Of a stretch of 50,886 bases of DNA, positions 34,660 through 43,475 are shown in pieces (position 1 is the stretch's first letter; each line of letters begins with the position of its first letter). Origin of the DNA: Chloroflexota bacterium. Lineage in GTDB: Bacteria; Chloroflexota; UBA11872. The translations under genes and the position numbers were made by a program. The stretch is taken from positions 13,173 through 64,058 of the forward strand of contig JAPPLN010000061.1 of the NCBI GenBank assembly GCA_028874175.1, in the 5' to 3' direction. The notes beneath the pieces were generated by a model. That model did no database searches. It was not told the DNA's origin and was given only the letters and a program-made list of their open reading frames with translations.

Positions 34660-35847
34660 ATGGCTAACTCACCGCCTGACACCGTATTGCTGGCAGGTCA
34701 CTTGTTGGATGGCACTGGCGTTGCGTCGCTGGCGGATGTCGAAGTGCGGATTGTGGGTGGGCGCATCGCATCGTGCCGGAAATCGGAGGGGCTGCCGCAG
34801 GACCGCACATGCCGGGTGATCGATCTTCGTCAGTACTGGGTGATGCCGGGCCTGATCGACGCGCACCTGCACCTGTGGGGACTGGAGCCCGGGGACGCAA
34901 CCCCGGCTGGCTTTGAGACCCGACTGGCGCGTGCCAGGCAGCAGGCACGAGACCTGCTGCACGCGGGGTTCACGACGGTGCGGGATCTTGGGTCACCGAT
35001 CACACCATGGATCCGCGACTCGAGCTCCACCAATCCATCGACAGTGCCTCGAATCCTGGCAGCACATGTCGGACTGACCGGAGCGCGCGGACCGTGGCTG
35101 ATTCCTCAGCCGTCGTGGTGGGAGGCGCGGGTGGTTCGCGGAGTCGATTCGGCGCGAGAGGCCGTGCGTCGCCTGCACGATGAGGGCGTCGACGTCGTAA
35201 AGATCGGGGCATCGACTGGACCGCGAGATGAGGGCTTCGGCGACACCCCGACCCTGACCGTCAATGAGATTCGAGCGGTCTGCGAGGCGGCGCATGGGCT
35301 GGGACTTCCGGTTGCGGCACACGCCATTGGCTCGGAGGCCGTGCGGCGATGCGTGGCGGCGGGCGTGGACACGATCGAGCACGGTTACGGGCTCAGCCAT
35401 GCGGTGTGCGATCTCGTAGCCGCAAGTAGCGCATGGATTGTTCCCACGCTGCGAACGCGTGCAGTGCGAGCAGCGCCCGCGGCGCAGGCGACGGCGAGGG
35501 TGCAGTTTGACACGTTGCGGCGGGGCGTGGCAGCCGGGATTCGCTATGCCGTTGGCACCGATTCCGTGGGGGATTCGCATACTCCGCACGGTCCGGGCAA
35601 CGCGCTGGAGATCGAGCTGTTGGGCCGGGTGCTCACGCCAGAAGCGGCGCTGGCGGCAGGAACTCGGGAGGCTGCGCGAATGCTTGGAGTTGACGGAGAG
35701 ACGGGAACCCTCACGGTAGGCAGGTGCGCTGACTTGATCGCCGTACCTGGGGATCCCCGGCGTGATCTCTCAGTGCTACAGCGCGTGGCGTTTGTGATGC
35801 GGAATGGGCAGGTCGTGCGGTCGGACCCGACTGGCGCGAAGAGTTAG
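34660..35847 (+). CDS. Amidohydrolase family protein (imidazolonepropionase/prolidase-like)
   Basis: 395 residues from ATG 34660, preceded by AGGGGCGAGG. Metal-binding barrel: His69 and His71 in DAHLHLW, a possible carboxylated Lys181 in VVKIGAST, His221 (AAHAIG), His241 (TIEHGY) and Asp301 (VGTDSVG). Likely an Xaa-Pro dipeptidase or a hydrolase of N-acyl compounds, in the cytoplasm. Ends four bases past the stop of the convergent oxidoreductase gene. Confidence 0.9.
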   Translation: MANSPPDTVLLAGHLLDGTGVASLADVEVRIVGGRIASCRKSEGLPQDRTCRVIDLRQYWVMPGLIDAHLHLWGLEPGDATPAGFETRLARARQQARDLLHAGFTTVRDLGSPITPWIRDSSSTNPSTVPRILAAHVGLTGARGPWLIPQPSWWEARVVRGVDSAREAVRRLHDEGVDVVKIGASTGPRDEGFGDTPTLTVNEIRAVCEAAHGLGLPVAAHAIGSEAVRRCVAAGVDTIEHGYGLSHAVCDLVAASSAWIVPTLRTRAVRAAPAAQATARVQFDTLRRGVAAGIRYAVGTDSVGDSHTPHGPGNALEIELLGRVLTPEAALAAGTREAARMLGVDGETGTLTVGRCADLIAVPGDPRRDLSVLQRVAFVMRNGQVVRSDPTGAKS

Positions 35848-37061
35848 GCGACTCGGTCGACGTCTGACCAGTCGAGGTCGACCCAGCGGCGTTCGGCAAC
35901 GCTGGTCTGGATTGCTTCGTGCACGACGAGCTGTCGGTGGCCGTCACCGAAGGTCGGGTATTGGGCTGACGTGCCATTGCCGTCAGCAATGTCGGCATAG
36001 ACTTCGCGGAAGAGTAGGCGGAAGGTCTCGTCGAAACCTTCGCGGTAGGCGCCGGCCTTCTCCACGAAGCGCCGGGCATCGGGACTCATGTGGCGCGGGT
36101 CGGCCACTACGAGTTCGTTTGGCTCGTCCCGGTGTCCGATCCAGAGCTCGTTGGGTCGTTCGGAGTCCCAGCTGACGCCAGCGTCCTCCGCGTCAATCTC
36201 GACCTGGACCCGGTAGGGATGGCCGGCCGCCACATGTGACAGTGAAAGCACGGCCTGCGTTCCATCGGAAAGGCGAACCAGGAGTCCGGCCAGGTCGTCC
36301 CGGGCGGAGCCAGCAGGGGCTGTCGACTCCGCATCGTCCGAACCTGACGGCCGACGGTCCCTGTGCGCGGTACCGAAGGTCGCGCACAGGGCGGTTGGGC
36401 GGGCGCCGATGAGAAACATCACGAGGTCCAGCAAATGGCTCCCGGTGGTTGATGTAACCACGGTCGGTCCGCCGATGGTCGGGTCGAGCCGCCAGTCCCA
36501 GTCGTTGCGGTGCCAGAGGGTGTCGTCGGCGATGGAGGCGCGGACGAGGAACGTCCGGCCAAGCATGCCTTCGCGGCGGCGGGCGGAGATTTCCTGGACG
36601 AGTGGGTAAAAGCGGTTGTTGAAGCAGACGGCGTGGATGACGCCCGCAGCGTGTGCGGCGGACGCGAGGTCGGCGGCTTCGGCGACATTGATGCCCAAGG
36701 GCTTTTCGCAGACCACGTGAACGCCATGCTCTACGGCCTGGAGGACAAGTCTGCGGTGCAGGGCGTTGGGTGCGCAGACGTGGACGGCGTCGAGGCCTCG
36801 GTCGAGCGCCGCGGCAAGGCTGGCGTCGGCGTGCGGCACGCGCAGAACAGCGGCTGCTGCGTGAGCCCGTTCCGGCGTTGACCCCACGACGCTGACGACG
36901 TCCACGCCGTTGCGGCGTAGGGCATCGACGTGGATTCGGCCGATCGTTCCGGGGCCGACGACGGCGGCGCGAATCGGTGAGGTGGCGGCGTAGGTGGCTT
37001 GCTGGTTCGTAACTGCACCGTTGTCGCTTCGGTCGCCGCGTATGCTACGCGCCCCGCGCAC
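35844..37061 (-). CDS. Gfo/Idh/MocA family oxidoreductase
   Basis: 405 residues if GTG 37061 is the start. The NAD motif is VVGPGTIGRIHVDAL; the family signature CEKPLG (catalytic Lys) and the FNNRFYP loop follow, and a GSHLLDLV His lies in the C-terminal beta-sheet domain. NAD-dependent sugar or inositol dehydrogenase, substrate unknown. No ATG, GTG or TTG lies between the palindrome at 37038-37050 and the Rossmann start, so the precise 5' end is uncertain. The open frame also continues upstream to 37217. Confidence 0.85.
   Translation of the reverse strand: MRGARSIRGDRSDNGAVTNQQATYAATSPIRAAVVGPGTIGRIHVDALRRNGVDVVSVVGSTPERAHAAAAVLRVPHADASLAAALDRGLDAVHVCAPNALHRRLVLQAVEHGVHVVCEKPLGINVAEAADLASAAHAAGVIHAVCFNNRFYPLVQEISARRREGMLGRTFLVRASIADDTLWHRNDWDWRLDPTIGGPTVVTSTTGSHLLDLVMFLIGARPTALCATFGTAHRDRRPSGSDDAESTAPAGSARDDLAGLLVRLSDGTQAVLSLSHVAAGHPYRVQVEIDAEDAGVSWDSERPNELWIGHRDEPNELVVADPRHMSPDARRFVEKAGAYREGFDETFRLLFREVYADIADGNGTSAQYPTFGDGHRQLVVHEAIQTSVAERRWVDLDWSDVDRVA
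37038..37050. promoter_or_regulatory. Inverted repeat GCGTA-TGC-TACGC in a divergent region
   Basis: Perfect 5-bp arms, 3-base centre. Plus reads TATGCT and minus TAGCAT as possible -10 hexamers. It lies between the oxidoreductase and hyuA and overlaps the 5' end of the former as called. Confidence 0.5.
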
Positions 37062-37237
37062 ATGATCCGAATTGCGCGACGGTTGACGCTTCGGCGGCTC
37101 AGCCGATAGGTTGCCCCGCCGCGCCGTCCCCAACGGCTCAGCCGGAGATGGGGGCGCGGCGCATTGTTGTCGAGATTCGGCAGCTTGGCGTGCGATTGGA
37201 GCATGAGCCGAGCGCACCAGACGCAGGACGGCGCCGC

Positions 37238-39289
37238 TTGGGTTTTCGGATCGGCATTGACACAGGAGGCACGTTCACCGACCTGGTCGTGATGGACGAG
37301 GACTCGGGGCAGGTCAAGGTCGTCAAGCTGCCGTCCACACCGGACGAACCGAGCCGGGCGATCCTGGCAGCGCTGGAGCAGGCTGGGGTGGATCCCGCCC
37401 TCGCGAGCTACCTGGTGTTGGGCACCACTGTTGCCGTCAACGCGCTGCTGCAACGGCGCGGGGCACGGGTGCTTTACATAACAACCGACGGCTTTGAGGA
37501 CGTCCCGTTCCTGCAGAGGGTTGATCGCAAGTTCCACTACGACCTGGACTGGGAGCGTCCACTGCCGCTGGTGGCGCGGCGGGATTGCCTGGGGATTCGC
37601 GAGCGGATCGACTACCGCGGCGAGACCGTGACACCGCTGACCCGCGAGGGGATCGAGGACTTGATTGAGGCGATTCGTGATCGGCTGGCCGATACGGATG
37701 TGGAGTCGGCGGACGTCGCGTTTGCGTTGAACTTTTTGTTCTCATACGTGCATCCGCACCACGAGACCGTGGTGCGCAAGGCGCTGACGGCGGCGTTTCC
37801 GGATATCCCGATCTCCGCATCGCACGAGGTCGCGCCAATCTGGCGTGAGTACGAACGGGCCAGCACGACGATTGCGGACGCGGCGGTTAAGCCGCTGTTG
37901 AGCCGATTCATTGGCTCGCTGGATCAGGGGCTGCGCGAACGCGGATTCTCGAGGTCTTGGTCAGTGATGAAGTCCAACGGTGGGCAGATGCTGGCGGATA
38001 CGGCCGGTGAACGTCCCGTGCAGACGGTCCTGTCGGGTCTGTCCGGGGGGATCATTGCCGGGCAGGCGTTTGGCGAGGAGGCCGGCGCGTCGAATGTCAT
38101 CACGTTCGACATGGGCGGGACAAGCACCGACGTGGGCGTGGTATCGGACGGACGCGTTGGCTACACGACAGCCTGGGAGATTGAGTTTGGCCTGCCCGTG
38201 GCCGCGCCCTTTATCGAGATGACGACGATGGGGGCAGGCGGCGGTTCAATTGCCTGGGTGAACAAAGGCGGCCTCCTGCAGGTTGGGCCGCAGAGCGCCG
38301 GCGCGGTTCCGGGTCCGGCGTGCTACGCCCAAGGTGGCCAGGAAGCCACAGTGACGGACGCCAACGTGGTCTTGGGCCGGCTGAATCCGGACAATTTTCT
38401 CGGCGGTGATCTGCCGCTGGACGCCGACCTGGCGCACAGGGCGATTGCACGCGTGGCCCGGCAGGTAGGGCTTGCGCCGATCGACACAGCGCACGCCGTC
38501 GTTGAGATCGCGGTCGAAAACATCGCGGAAGCCATGCGGCTCTTGACGGTGCAGCGCGGACTGGACCCGAGGGAGTTCAGCCTTGTGGCATTTGGCGGCG
38601 CCGGCCCTCTGCACGCGGCGGCGATTGCCCGGGTGATTGGGACGCGGGCGACGTTGATTCCGCCGCACCCGGGTCTCTGTTCGGCCTTTGGCACGCTGCT
38701 GGCGGATATCCGCGTGGACAAGACGTGGACGCACCTGGTTCGCTCCGACAACCCGGATTTGGCGGATCTGGATAGGCGCCTGGAAACGCTGGTGCGGGAA
38801 GCGGTTGAGGATCTCGGCCGCGAAGGGTTCGGCGGCGAGCCGACTATTCGGCGGTCAGCAAACATGCGGTACCTGGGGCAAAACTACGAGGAGGAGATCC
38901 CGATTCCGGATGGGACGCTGACGCAGGACTCGTGGCAGCGGCTGATCGACGGCTTCGAGCGGCACTACGAGGCGGAGTACGGCTATCGAATCGCGAGCGA
39001 GGTGATTGAAGTCGTGCAACTGAACGTGAGCGCGGTGGGCGAGTCTTCGAAGCCGCGCCTGTCGAAGCTGACACCGCAGGCACCCGCCGCGGCCCGCGCT
39101 CGCCGGGCGGTCTACTTCGAGCCGCAAGCGCCCGTGGCGTGTCCGATCTTCGAGCGGAGCGAGCTATCGCCAGCCGACGTGATTGAGGGTCCCGCCGTGA
39201 TTGAAGAGTTGGATTCCACCACGCTCGTCCATCCGGGTCAGGTGCTGACCGTCGGCGAGCGCGGGCTAGCGCGCCTGGTGTGGGCGTGA
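37238..39289 (+). CDS. hyuA: Hydantoinase/oxoprolinase family protein, subunit A
   Basis: 683 residues from TTG 37238, which puts GFRIGIDTGGTFTDLV at the N terminus as is usual and has AGGA upstream; ATG 37148 would add 30 atypical residues. N-terminal ASKHA-type ATPase, then VLGTTVAVNALLQRRGA, VMKSNGGQML, TFDMGGTSTDVG and FGGAGPLHA. ATP-dependent cleavage of hydantoins, 5-oxoproline or related rings, or carboxylation of ketones, together with HyuB. First gene of a six-gene operon. Confidence 0.92.
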   Translation: MGFRIGIDTGGTFTDLVVMDEDSGQVKVVKLPSTPDEPSRAILAALEQAGVDPALASYLVLGTTVAVNALLQRRGARVLYITTDGFEDVPFLQRVDRKFHYDLDWERPLPLVARRDCLGIRERIDYRGETVTPLTREGIEDLIEAIRDRLADTDVESADVAFALNFLFSYVHPHHETVVRKALTAAFPDIPISASHEVAPIWREYERASTTIADAAVKPLLSRFIGSLDQGLRERGFSRSWSVMKSNGGQMLADTAGERPVQTVLSGLSGGIIAGQAFGEEAGASNVITFDMGGTSTDVGVVSDGRVGYTTAWEIEFGLPVAAPFIEMTTMGAGGGSIAWVNKGGLLQVGPQSAGAVPGPACYAQGGQEATVTDANVVLGRLNPDNFLGGDLPLDADLAHRAIARVARQVGLAPIDTAHAVVEIAVENIAEAMRLLTVQRGLDPREFSLVAFGGAGPLHAAAIARVIGTRATLIPPHPGLCSAFGTLLADIRVDKTWTHLVRSDNPDLADLDRRLETLVREAVEDLGREGFGGEPTIRRSANMRYLGQNYEEEIPIPDGTLTQDSWQRLIDGFERHYEAEYGYRIASEVIEVVQLNVSAVGESSKPRLSKLTPQAPAAARARRAVYFEPQAPVACPIFERSELSPADVIEGPAVIEELDSTTLVHPGQVLTVGERGLARLVWA

Positions 39290-41346
39290 GTAACTCCTTG
39301 GGAGCGGCGGGCAATGATCCGGCGCGCGACCTGGTGACGCAGACGGTGCTCTACAACCGGCTGGTGGGTGTGTGTCGCGAAATGGGCACCACCATGATGC
39401 GGACGGCCTACTCCCCGATCTTCAGCGAGAGCCGCGACTTTTCGTGTGTTCTGTTTGACCGCGAGGGTCGAATGCTGGCGCAGACGGAGTTTTGTCCGGC
39501 CCAGGTGGGCGCGATTCGGTTCGTGGTGAAGTGGCTGATCGCGGAGCTCGGTGAGGACGCTGTTAAACCCGGCGACGTGATCGTGCACAACGACCCGTAC
39601 CGCGGGGGCGTACACATGCCCGAGCACGTGGTCATCAAGCCGGTGTACTACGAGGGCGAGCTGTTTGGCTACGTGGCCAACATTGCGCACCTGGTGGAGA
39701 TCGGGGGCATGGCCGTTGGCGGGTTTGCCGCCACGGCGACCGAGGTGTACCAGGAAGGCCTGCGGCTGCCGCCGGTCTGGCTGATGCGCGAGGGCGAGTA
39801 CAACCACGACGTCTGGCGCGTGATCATGTCGAACCACCGCGCGCCCCGGTACTCCTGGGGCGACTTGCACGCCATGATCGCTTCGTTGACCGTGGCCGAG
39901 CGGCGCTGCCACGAGTTGCTGGACGCGTTTGGCCTGGAGACGGTGCGCCAGGTGAGCAATGCGCTCATGGACCACGCCGAGCGCTGGATGCGGAACGAAA
40001 TTCGCTCGATTCCCGACGGGGAATATGAGTTTGCCGACCACATGGAGGATGCGCGCGATCCGCCGGCGCGGGACTGGATTCGGCTGCGGCTGATCGTGAA
40101 CGACGGCGAGATCGTGGCGGACTTCACGGAAAGCGGTCCGCAGGCGGCGCACGTGTTGAACTGCACCTACGGCGTGACGGCGTCCGGCGTGTACAACGCG
40201 ATCTTCCACTTCGCGGACAACGACGTGCCGCATAACGACGGGGCCTATCGGCCGATCACGGTGATTGCGCGGCCGGGCTCGATCGTGAATGTGATCCATC
40301 CGGGAGCCTCGGTAGGCGGCAACACGGAGACGCATCCGCGGATCTGGGGGATCGTGATGGGGGCGCTGGCGCAGGCGGTGCCGGAACGCGTGTCTGCGGC
40401 GACCGGCGGCACGTCGTGCAACTTTCTCTTCGGCGGCACACATCCCGACACGGGCCACTACTACGTCCACTATCACTTCGACGGGGTAGGCTGGGGCGGT
40501 CGGGCCGCGGCCGACGGCAATAGCCACCAGGTCGTCCCCAACGGCAATTGCCCCGCAACACCGGTGGAGATATTTGAAACTCGTTATCCGTTCATGGCGC
40601 GCGCCTATCGCTTGCGTACCGATTCCGGCGGAGCGGGTGCGCAGCGAGGAGGCCTCGGGTCCGACCGCATCCTTGAAGTCCGGTCCCCCTCCATCACCGT
40701 CTCGGCGCTATTCGACCGCATGGTGTCGCGGCCGTGGGGCCTATATGGAGGACACACGGGCGATTCGTCGCGACTGCTGGTCCGCAGGGTCGGAACGCCG
40801 ACGTTTCAGACCTTTGGCGAAGCGTTTGGTACGACGAGCAATTCGCGCATCGCGAACATCGAACTCCGCGAGGGTGACGAGGTGTTGATTGGCAGTCCCG
40901 GCGGCGGAGGCTACGGTGCGCCCGAACTTCGGGAGCCCGACCAGGTGCTGCGCGACGTGAGCGAGAGGTTTGTGTCAGTCCCGGCGGCGCGCGAAGTGTA
41001 TCGCGTCGCAATCGAGGAAGCCGACGGACGATTCGTCGTTGACGAGGAGACGACGGCAGCGCTTCGGACTTCCGAGCCTGCGGGGCAATCCACAGGTCGT
41101 GTCGGCGGCCAGCCGTTGCTGGCGAAGTCCGAGGAGCGACCTCCGGCGGGCGGCCGGTGGGAGCACGTGGCCGGCGACTGGTGGCAGACCGACGTGACCA
41201 ACTGCGAGTTTTGCGGACAGGTCATCCCGAGTGACATCTGGCGGGCAGGCGACGGACATCAGTTCTGCTCAAAGGACTGCGACGAGCGTTACCGCACATA
41301 CTGGCTGCCGCGATACGGGCAGCGAGCAGACGCGAGGATTCAATGA
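39286..41346 (+). CDS. hyuB: Hydantoinase subunit B with C-terminal Cys-rich extension
   Basis: 686 residues; GTG 39286 overlaps the hyuA stop (GTG 39280 is an alternative). Core motifs: LYNRLVGVCREMGTTMMRTA, SRDFSCVLFD, HNDPYRGGVHMPEH, GGNTETHPRI and GSPGGGGYG. The common core would stop near residue 570; here a linker and a CEFCGQ...FCSKDC element (CxxC, then CxxxC, ~15 residues apart) follow. The extension may bind zinc. Stop overlaps the next ATG. Confidence 0.93.
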   Translation: MSNSLGAAGNDPARDLVTQTVLYNRLVGVCREMGTTMMRTAYSPIFSESRDFSCVLFDREGRMLAQTEFCPAQVGAIRFVVKWLIAELGEDAVKPGDVIVHNDPYRGGVHMPEHVVIKPVYYEGELFGYVANIAHLVEIGGMAVGGFAATATEVYQEGLRLPPVWLMREGEYNHDVWRVIMSNHRAPRYSWGDLHAMIASLTVAERRCHELLDAFGLETVRQVSNALMDHAERWMRNEIRSIPDGEYEFADHMEDARDPPARDWIRLRLIVNDGEIVADFTESGPQAAHVLNCTYGVTASGVYNAIFHFADNDVPHNDGAYRPITVIARPGSIVNVIHPGASVGGNTETHPRIWGIVMGALAQAVPERVSAATGGTSCNFLFGGTHPDTGHYYVHYHFDGVGWGGRAAADGNSHQVVPNGNCPATPVEIFETRYPFMARAYRLRTDSGGAGAQRGGLGSDRILEVRSPSITVSALFDRMVSRPWGLYGGHTGDSSRLLVRRVGTPTFQTFGEAFGTTSNSRIANIELREGDEVLIGSPGGGGYGAPELREPDQVLRDVSERFVSVPAAREVYRVAIEEADGRFVVDEETTAALRTSEPAGQSTGRVGGQPLLAKSEERPPAGGRWEHVAGDWWQTDVTNCEFCGQVIPSDIWRAGDGHQFCSKDCDERYRTYWLPRYGQRADARIQ

Positions 41347-42338
41347 CAGAGAACGGCGCCCTGCTACGCGTAGACGATCTGGCAGTGGAGTTCGACACCG
41401 ACGAAGGTGTTGTCCACGCCGTGAATGGGATCTCGTATGAGCTGAATTCCGGCGATTCGCTTGGAATCGTCGGCGAATCCGGTTGCGGCAAGAGCGTGAG
41501 TTCGCTGGCAGTCATGGGGCTGGTCGCGCGGCCGGCCGGAAAGGTCTCTCGTGGCTCGATCGAGTTTCGAGGTCAGAATCTCCTCGACGTCGACGGGGAT
41601 GAGATGCGGCAGATTCGCGGCAAGCAGATTGCGATGATTTTCCAGGATCCCATGAGTTCGCTGAACCCGGTGTTTCCGGTGGGTCGGCAGATCGAAGAGT
41701 CGGTGCGGCTTCATTTGGGACTGGACCGGCAGCAAGCTCGTGCCAAGGCGGTGGAATTGCTGGACACCGTGGGGATTCCGGCGCCTGACGAACGGGTGAA
41801 GGATTATCCGCATCAACTCTCAGGCGGCATGCAGCAGCGAGCCATGATTGCCATGGCCATTTCGTGCCAGCCTGACTTGCTGATTGCCGACGAGCCGACG
41901 ACCGCACTGGACGTGACGATTCAAGCCCAGGTGATCGAACTGCTAGCGGAGTTGCGGCGCGAGTTGGGCATGGCCGTGATTCTGATCACGCACGAACTGG
42001 CGCTCGTTGCCGGGTTCTGCGACCGCGTGGCGGTGATGTACGCCGGCTATATCGTCGAATATGCGCCCGTGCACGAGCTGTTTGCCAGGCCGCAGCATCC
42101 CTACACCCTGGGGTTGATGCAGGCGGTACCAACCATTACCGGCGACCGCTCGGAGAAGCTATCGAACATTCCAGGTTCACCGCCGGACTTGATTGGGCTC
42201 CCGCAGGGCTGCCCATATGCGCCACGTTGTCCGTATGTTCGAGACGCGTGCCACGCCATGGTCCCGGATCTCGCCGACCGGGGGACCGGCCACCCGGTTC
42301 GCTGCATTGTCGATCCAACGACGGGAGAGTTGCGGTGA
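41343..42338 (+). CDS. Oligopeptide/dipeptide ABC transporter ATP-binding protein (OppD/DppD type)
   Basis: 331 residues. Walker [10 protein letters not shown]-loop MIFQDPM, signature LSGGMQQR, Walker [13 protein letters not shown], the H-loop ITHEL, and the C-terminal oligopeptide-transporter extension with CPYAPRCPY cysteines. Supplies energy for peptide or related solute import with an OppF partner. Overlaps hyuB, so import and hydantoinase activity are expressed together. The next gene is its partner. Confidence 0.95.
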   Translation: MTENGALLRVDDLAVEFDTDEGVVHAVNGISYELNSGDSLGIVGESGCGKSVSSLAVMGLVARPAGKVSRGSIEFRGQNLLDVDGDEMRQIRGKQIAMIFQDPMSSLNPVFPVGRQIEESVRLHLGLDRQQARAKAVELLDTVGIPAPDERVKDYPHQLSGGMQQRAMIAMAISCQPDLLIADEPTTALDVTIQAQVIELLAELRRELGMAVILITHELALVAGFCDRVAVMYAGYIVEYAPVHELFARPQHPYTLGLMQAVPTITGDRSEKLSNIPGSPPDLIGLPQGCPYAPRCPYVRDACHAMVPDLADRGTGHPVRCIVDPTTGELR

Positions 42339-43432
42339 GCGCATCGGTCCGTTCCGTGCCTGAGACAGACGCCCAGTCCAACGGCCACCTCCTCAGTGTC
42401 AAACACCTGGTCAAGCACTTTCCCGTGACCCGGGGCGCGCTGATACGACGGCACGCCGGCTGGGTGAGGGCCGTGGATGACGTGTCGTTCAACATCGAGG
42501 CAGGAGAAACCCTGGGGTTGGTCGGCGAATCGGGTTGCGGGAAGACCACCACAGGCAATGCGGTGATGCAGCTAGAGGCACCGACGTCGGGTGAGGTGGT
42601 ATTTGAAGGCAAGACGATCACAAGTCTTAAGCGCGACGAGCAGCGGCGCGCGCGACGCCGGATGCAAATGATCTTCCAGGATCCGTATGGCTCGCTGAAT
42701 CCACGGATGTCGGTAGGCAAGATCATCGAAGAGCCGATGATGGTCCACAAGCTCTACGAGAGCCGTCAGGACCGGCGCGATCGCGTTCAGGAAATCCTGG
42801 AGCTCGTCGGACTTAGCCGTACGCAAGCTTCGCGGTATCCGCACGAGTTTTCGGGCGGGCAGCGCCAGCGAATAGCCACGGCGCGCTCGCTCGCCGTCGA
42901 GCCATCGTTCATCGTCTGCGACGAGCCGGTGTCGGCGCTGGATGTGTCCATCCAGGCCCAGATCATCAATTTGCTTCAAGACCTGCAACAACGTTTGGGC
43001 GTGGCCTACCTTTTCATTGCCCATGACCTAAAGGTGGTGCGCCACATCAGTCATCGGGTCGCGGTCATGTACCTGGGCAAGCTGGTTGAGGTCACCAACA
43101 GCGATACTCTGTACGAACGCCCGCTGCATCCATACACGAGGGCGTTGCTGTCCGCGGTTCCGGTCGCCGATCCGGTAGTTGAGGCGAAGCGCGAGCGAAT
43201 CATCCTGCCTGGGGATGTGCCGAGCCCGGTGAATCCGCCTTCGGCCTGCCGGTTTCATCCGCGCTGCCCCTGGGCCCAGGAACGCTGCAAGACCGAGGAG
43301 CCTTTGCTGGCTGAGACGGGTGATGGTCACGCTGTGGCGTGTCACTTCTGGCGCGAGATCGAGGACTCCGGCGGTGTCCCGCCGGTGTCCGCAGCCGAAG
43401 CGTTGCGCGGCGGCGAGGCCCGCGGCGGCTGA
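42335..43432 (+). CDS. Oligopeptide/dipeptide ABC transporter ATP-binding protein (OppF/DppF type)
   Basis: 365 residues from GTG 42335, overlapping OppD. Walker [23 protein letters not shown], signature FSGGQRQR, Walker [14 protein letters not shown]-loop IAHDL and C-terminal [12 protein letters not shown]. Forms the ATPase pair with the preceding protein. The probable permease gene (dppB-like) lies 6 kb away on the other strand. Confidence 0.95.
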   Translation: MSASVRSVPETDAQSNGHLLSVKHLVKHFPVTRGALIRRHAGWVRAVDDVSFNIEAGETLGLVGESGCGKTTTGNAVMQLEAPTSGEVVFEGKTITSLKRDEQRRARRRMQMIFQDPYGSLNPRMSVGKIIEEPMMVHKLYESRQDRRDRVQEILELVGLSRTQASRYPHEFSGGQRQRIATARSLAVEPSFIVCDEPVSALDVSIQAQIINLLQDLQQRLGVAYLFIAHDLKVVRHISHRVAVMYLGKLVEVTNSDTLYERPLHPYTRALLSAVPVADPVVEAKRERIILPGDVPSPVNPPSACRFHPRCPWAQERCKTEEPLLAETGDGHAVACHFWREIEDSGGVPPVSAAEALRGGEARGG

Positions 43433-43475
43433 GCCAAACGATGAGAATCGTCTGGCGGTTGCTTCGCATTCAGGC

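Noticed and set aside
39238-40527. 429-codon open frame on minus, opposite hyuB
   Set aside because: Arg/His/Val-rich translation typical of high-GC antisense frames; hyuB is certain.
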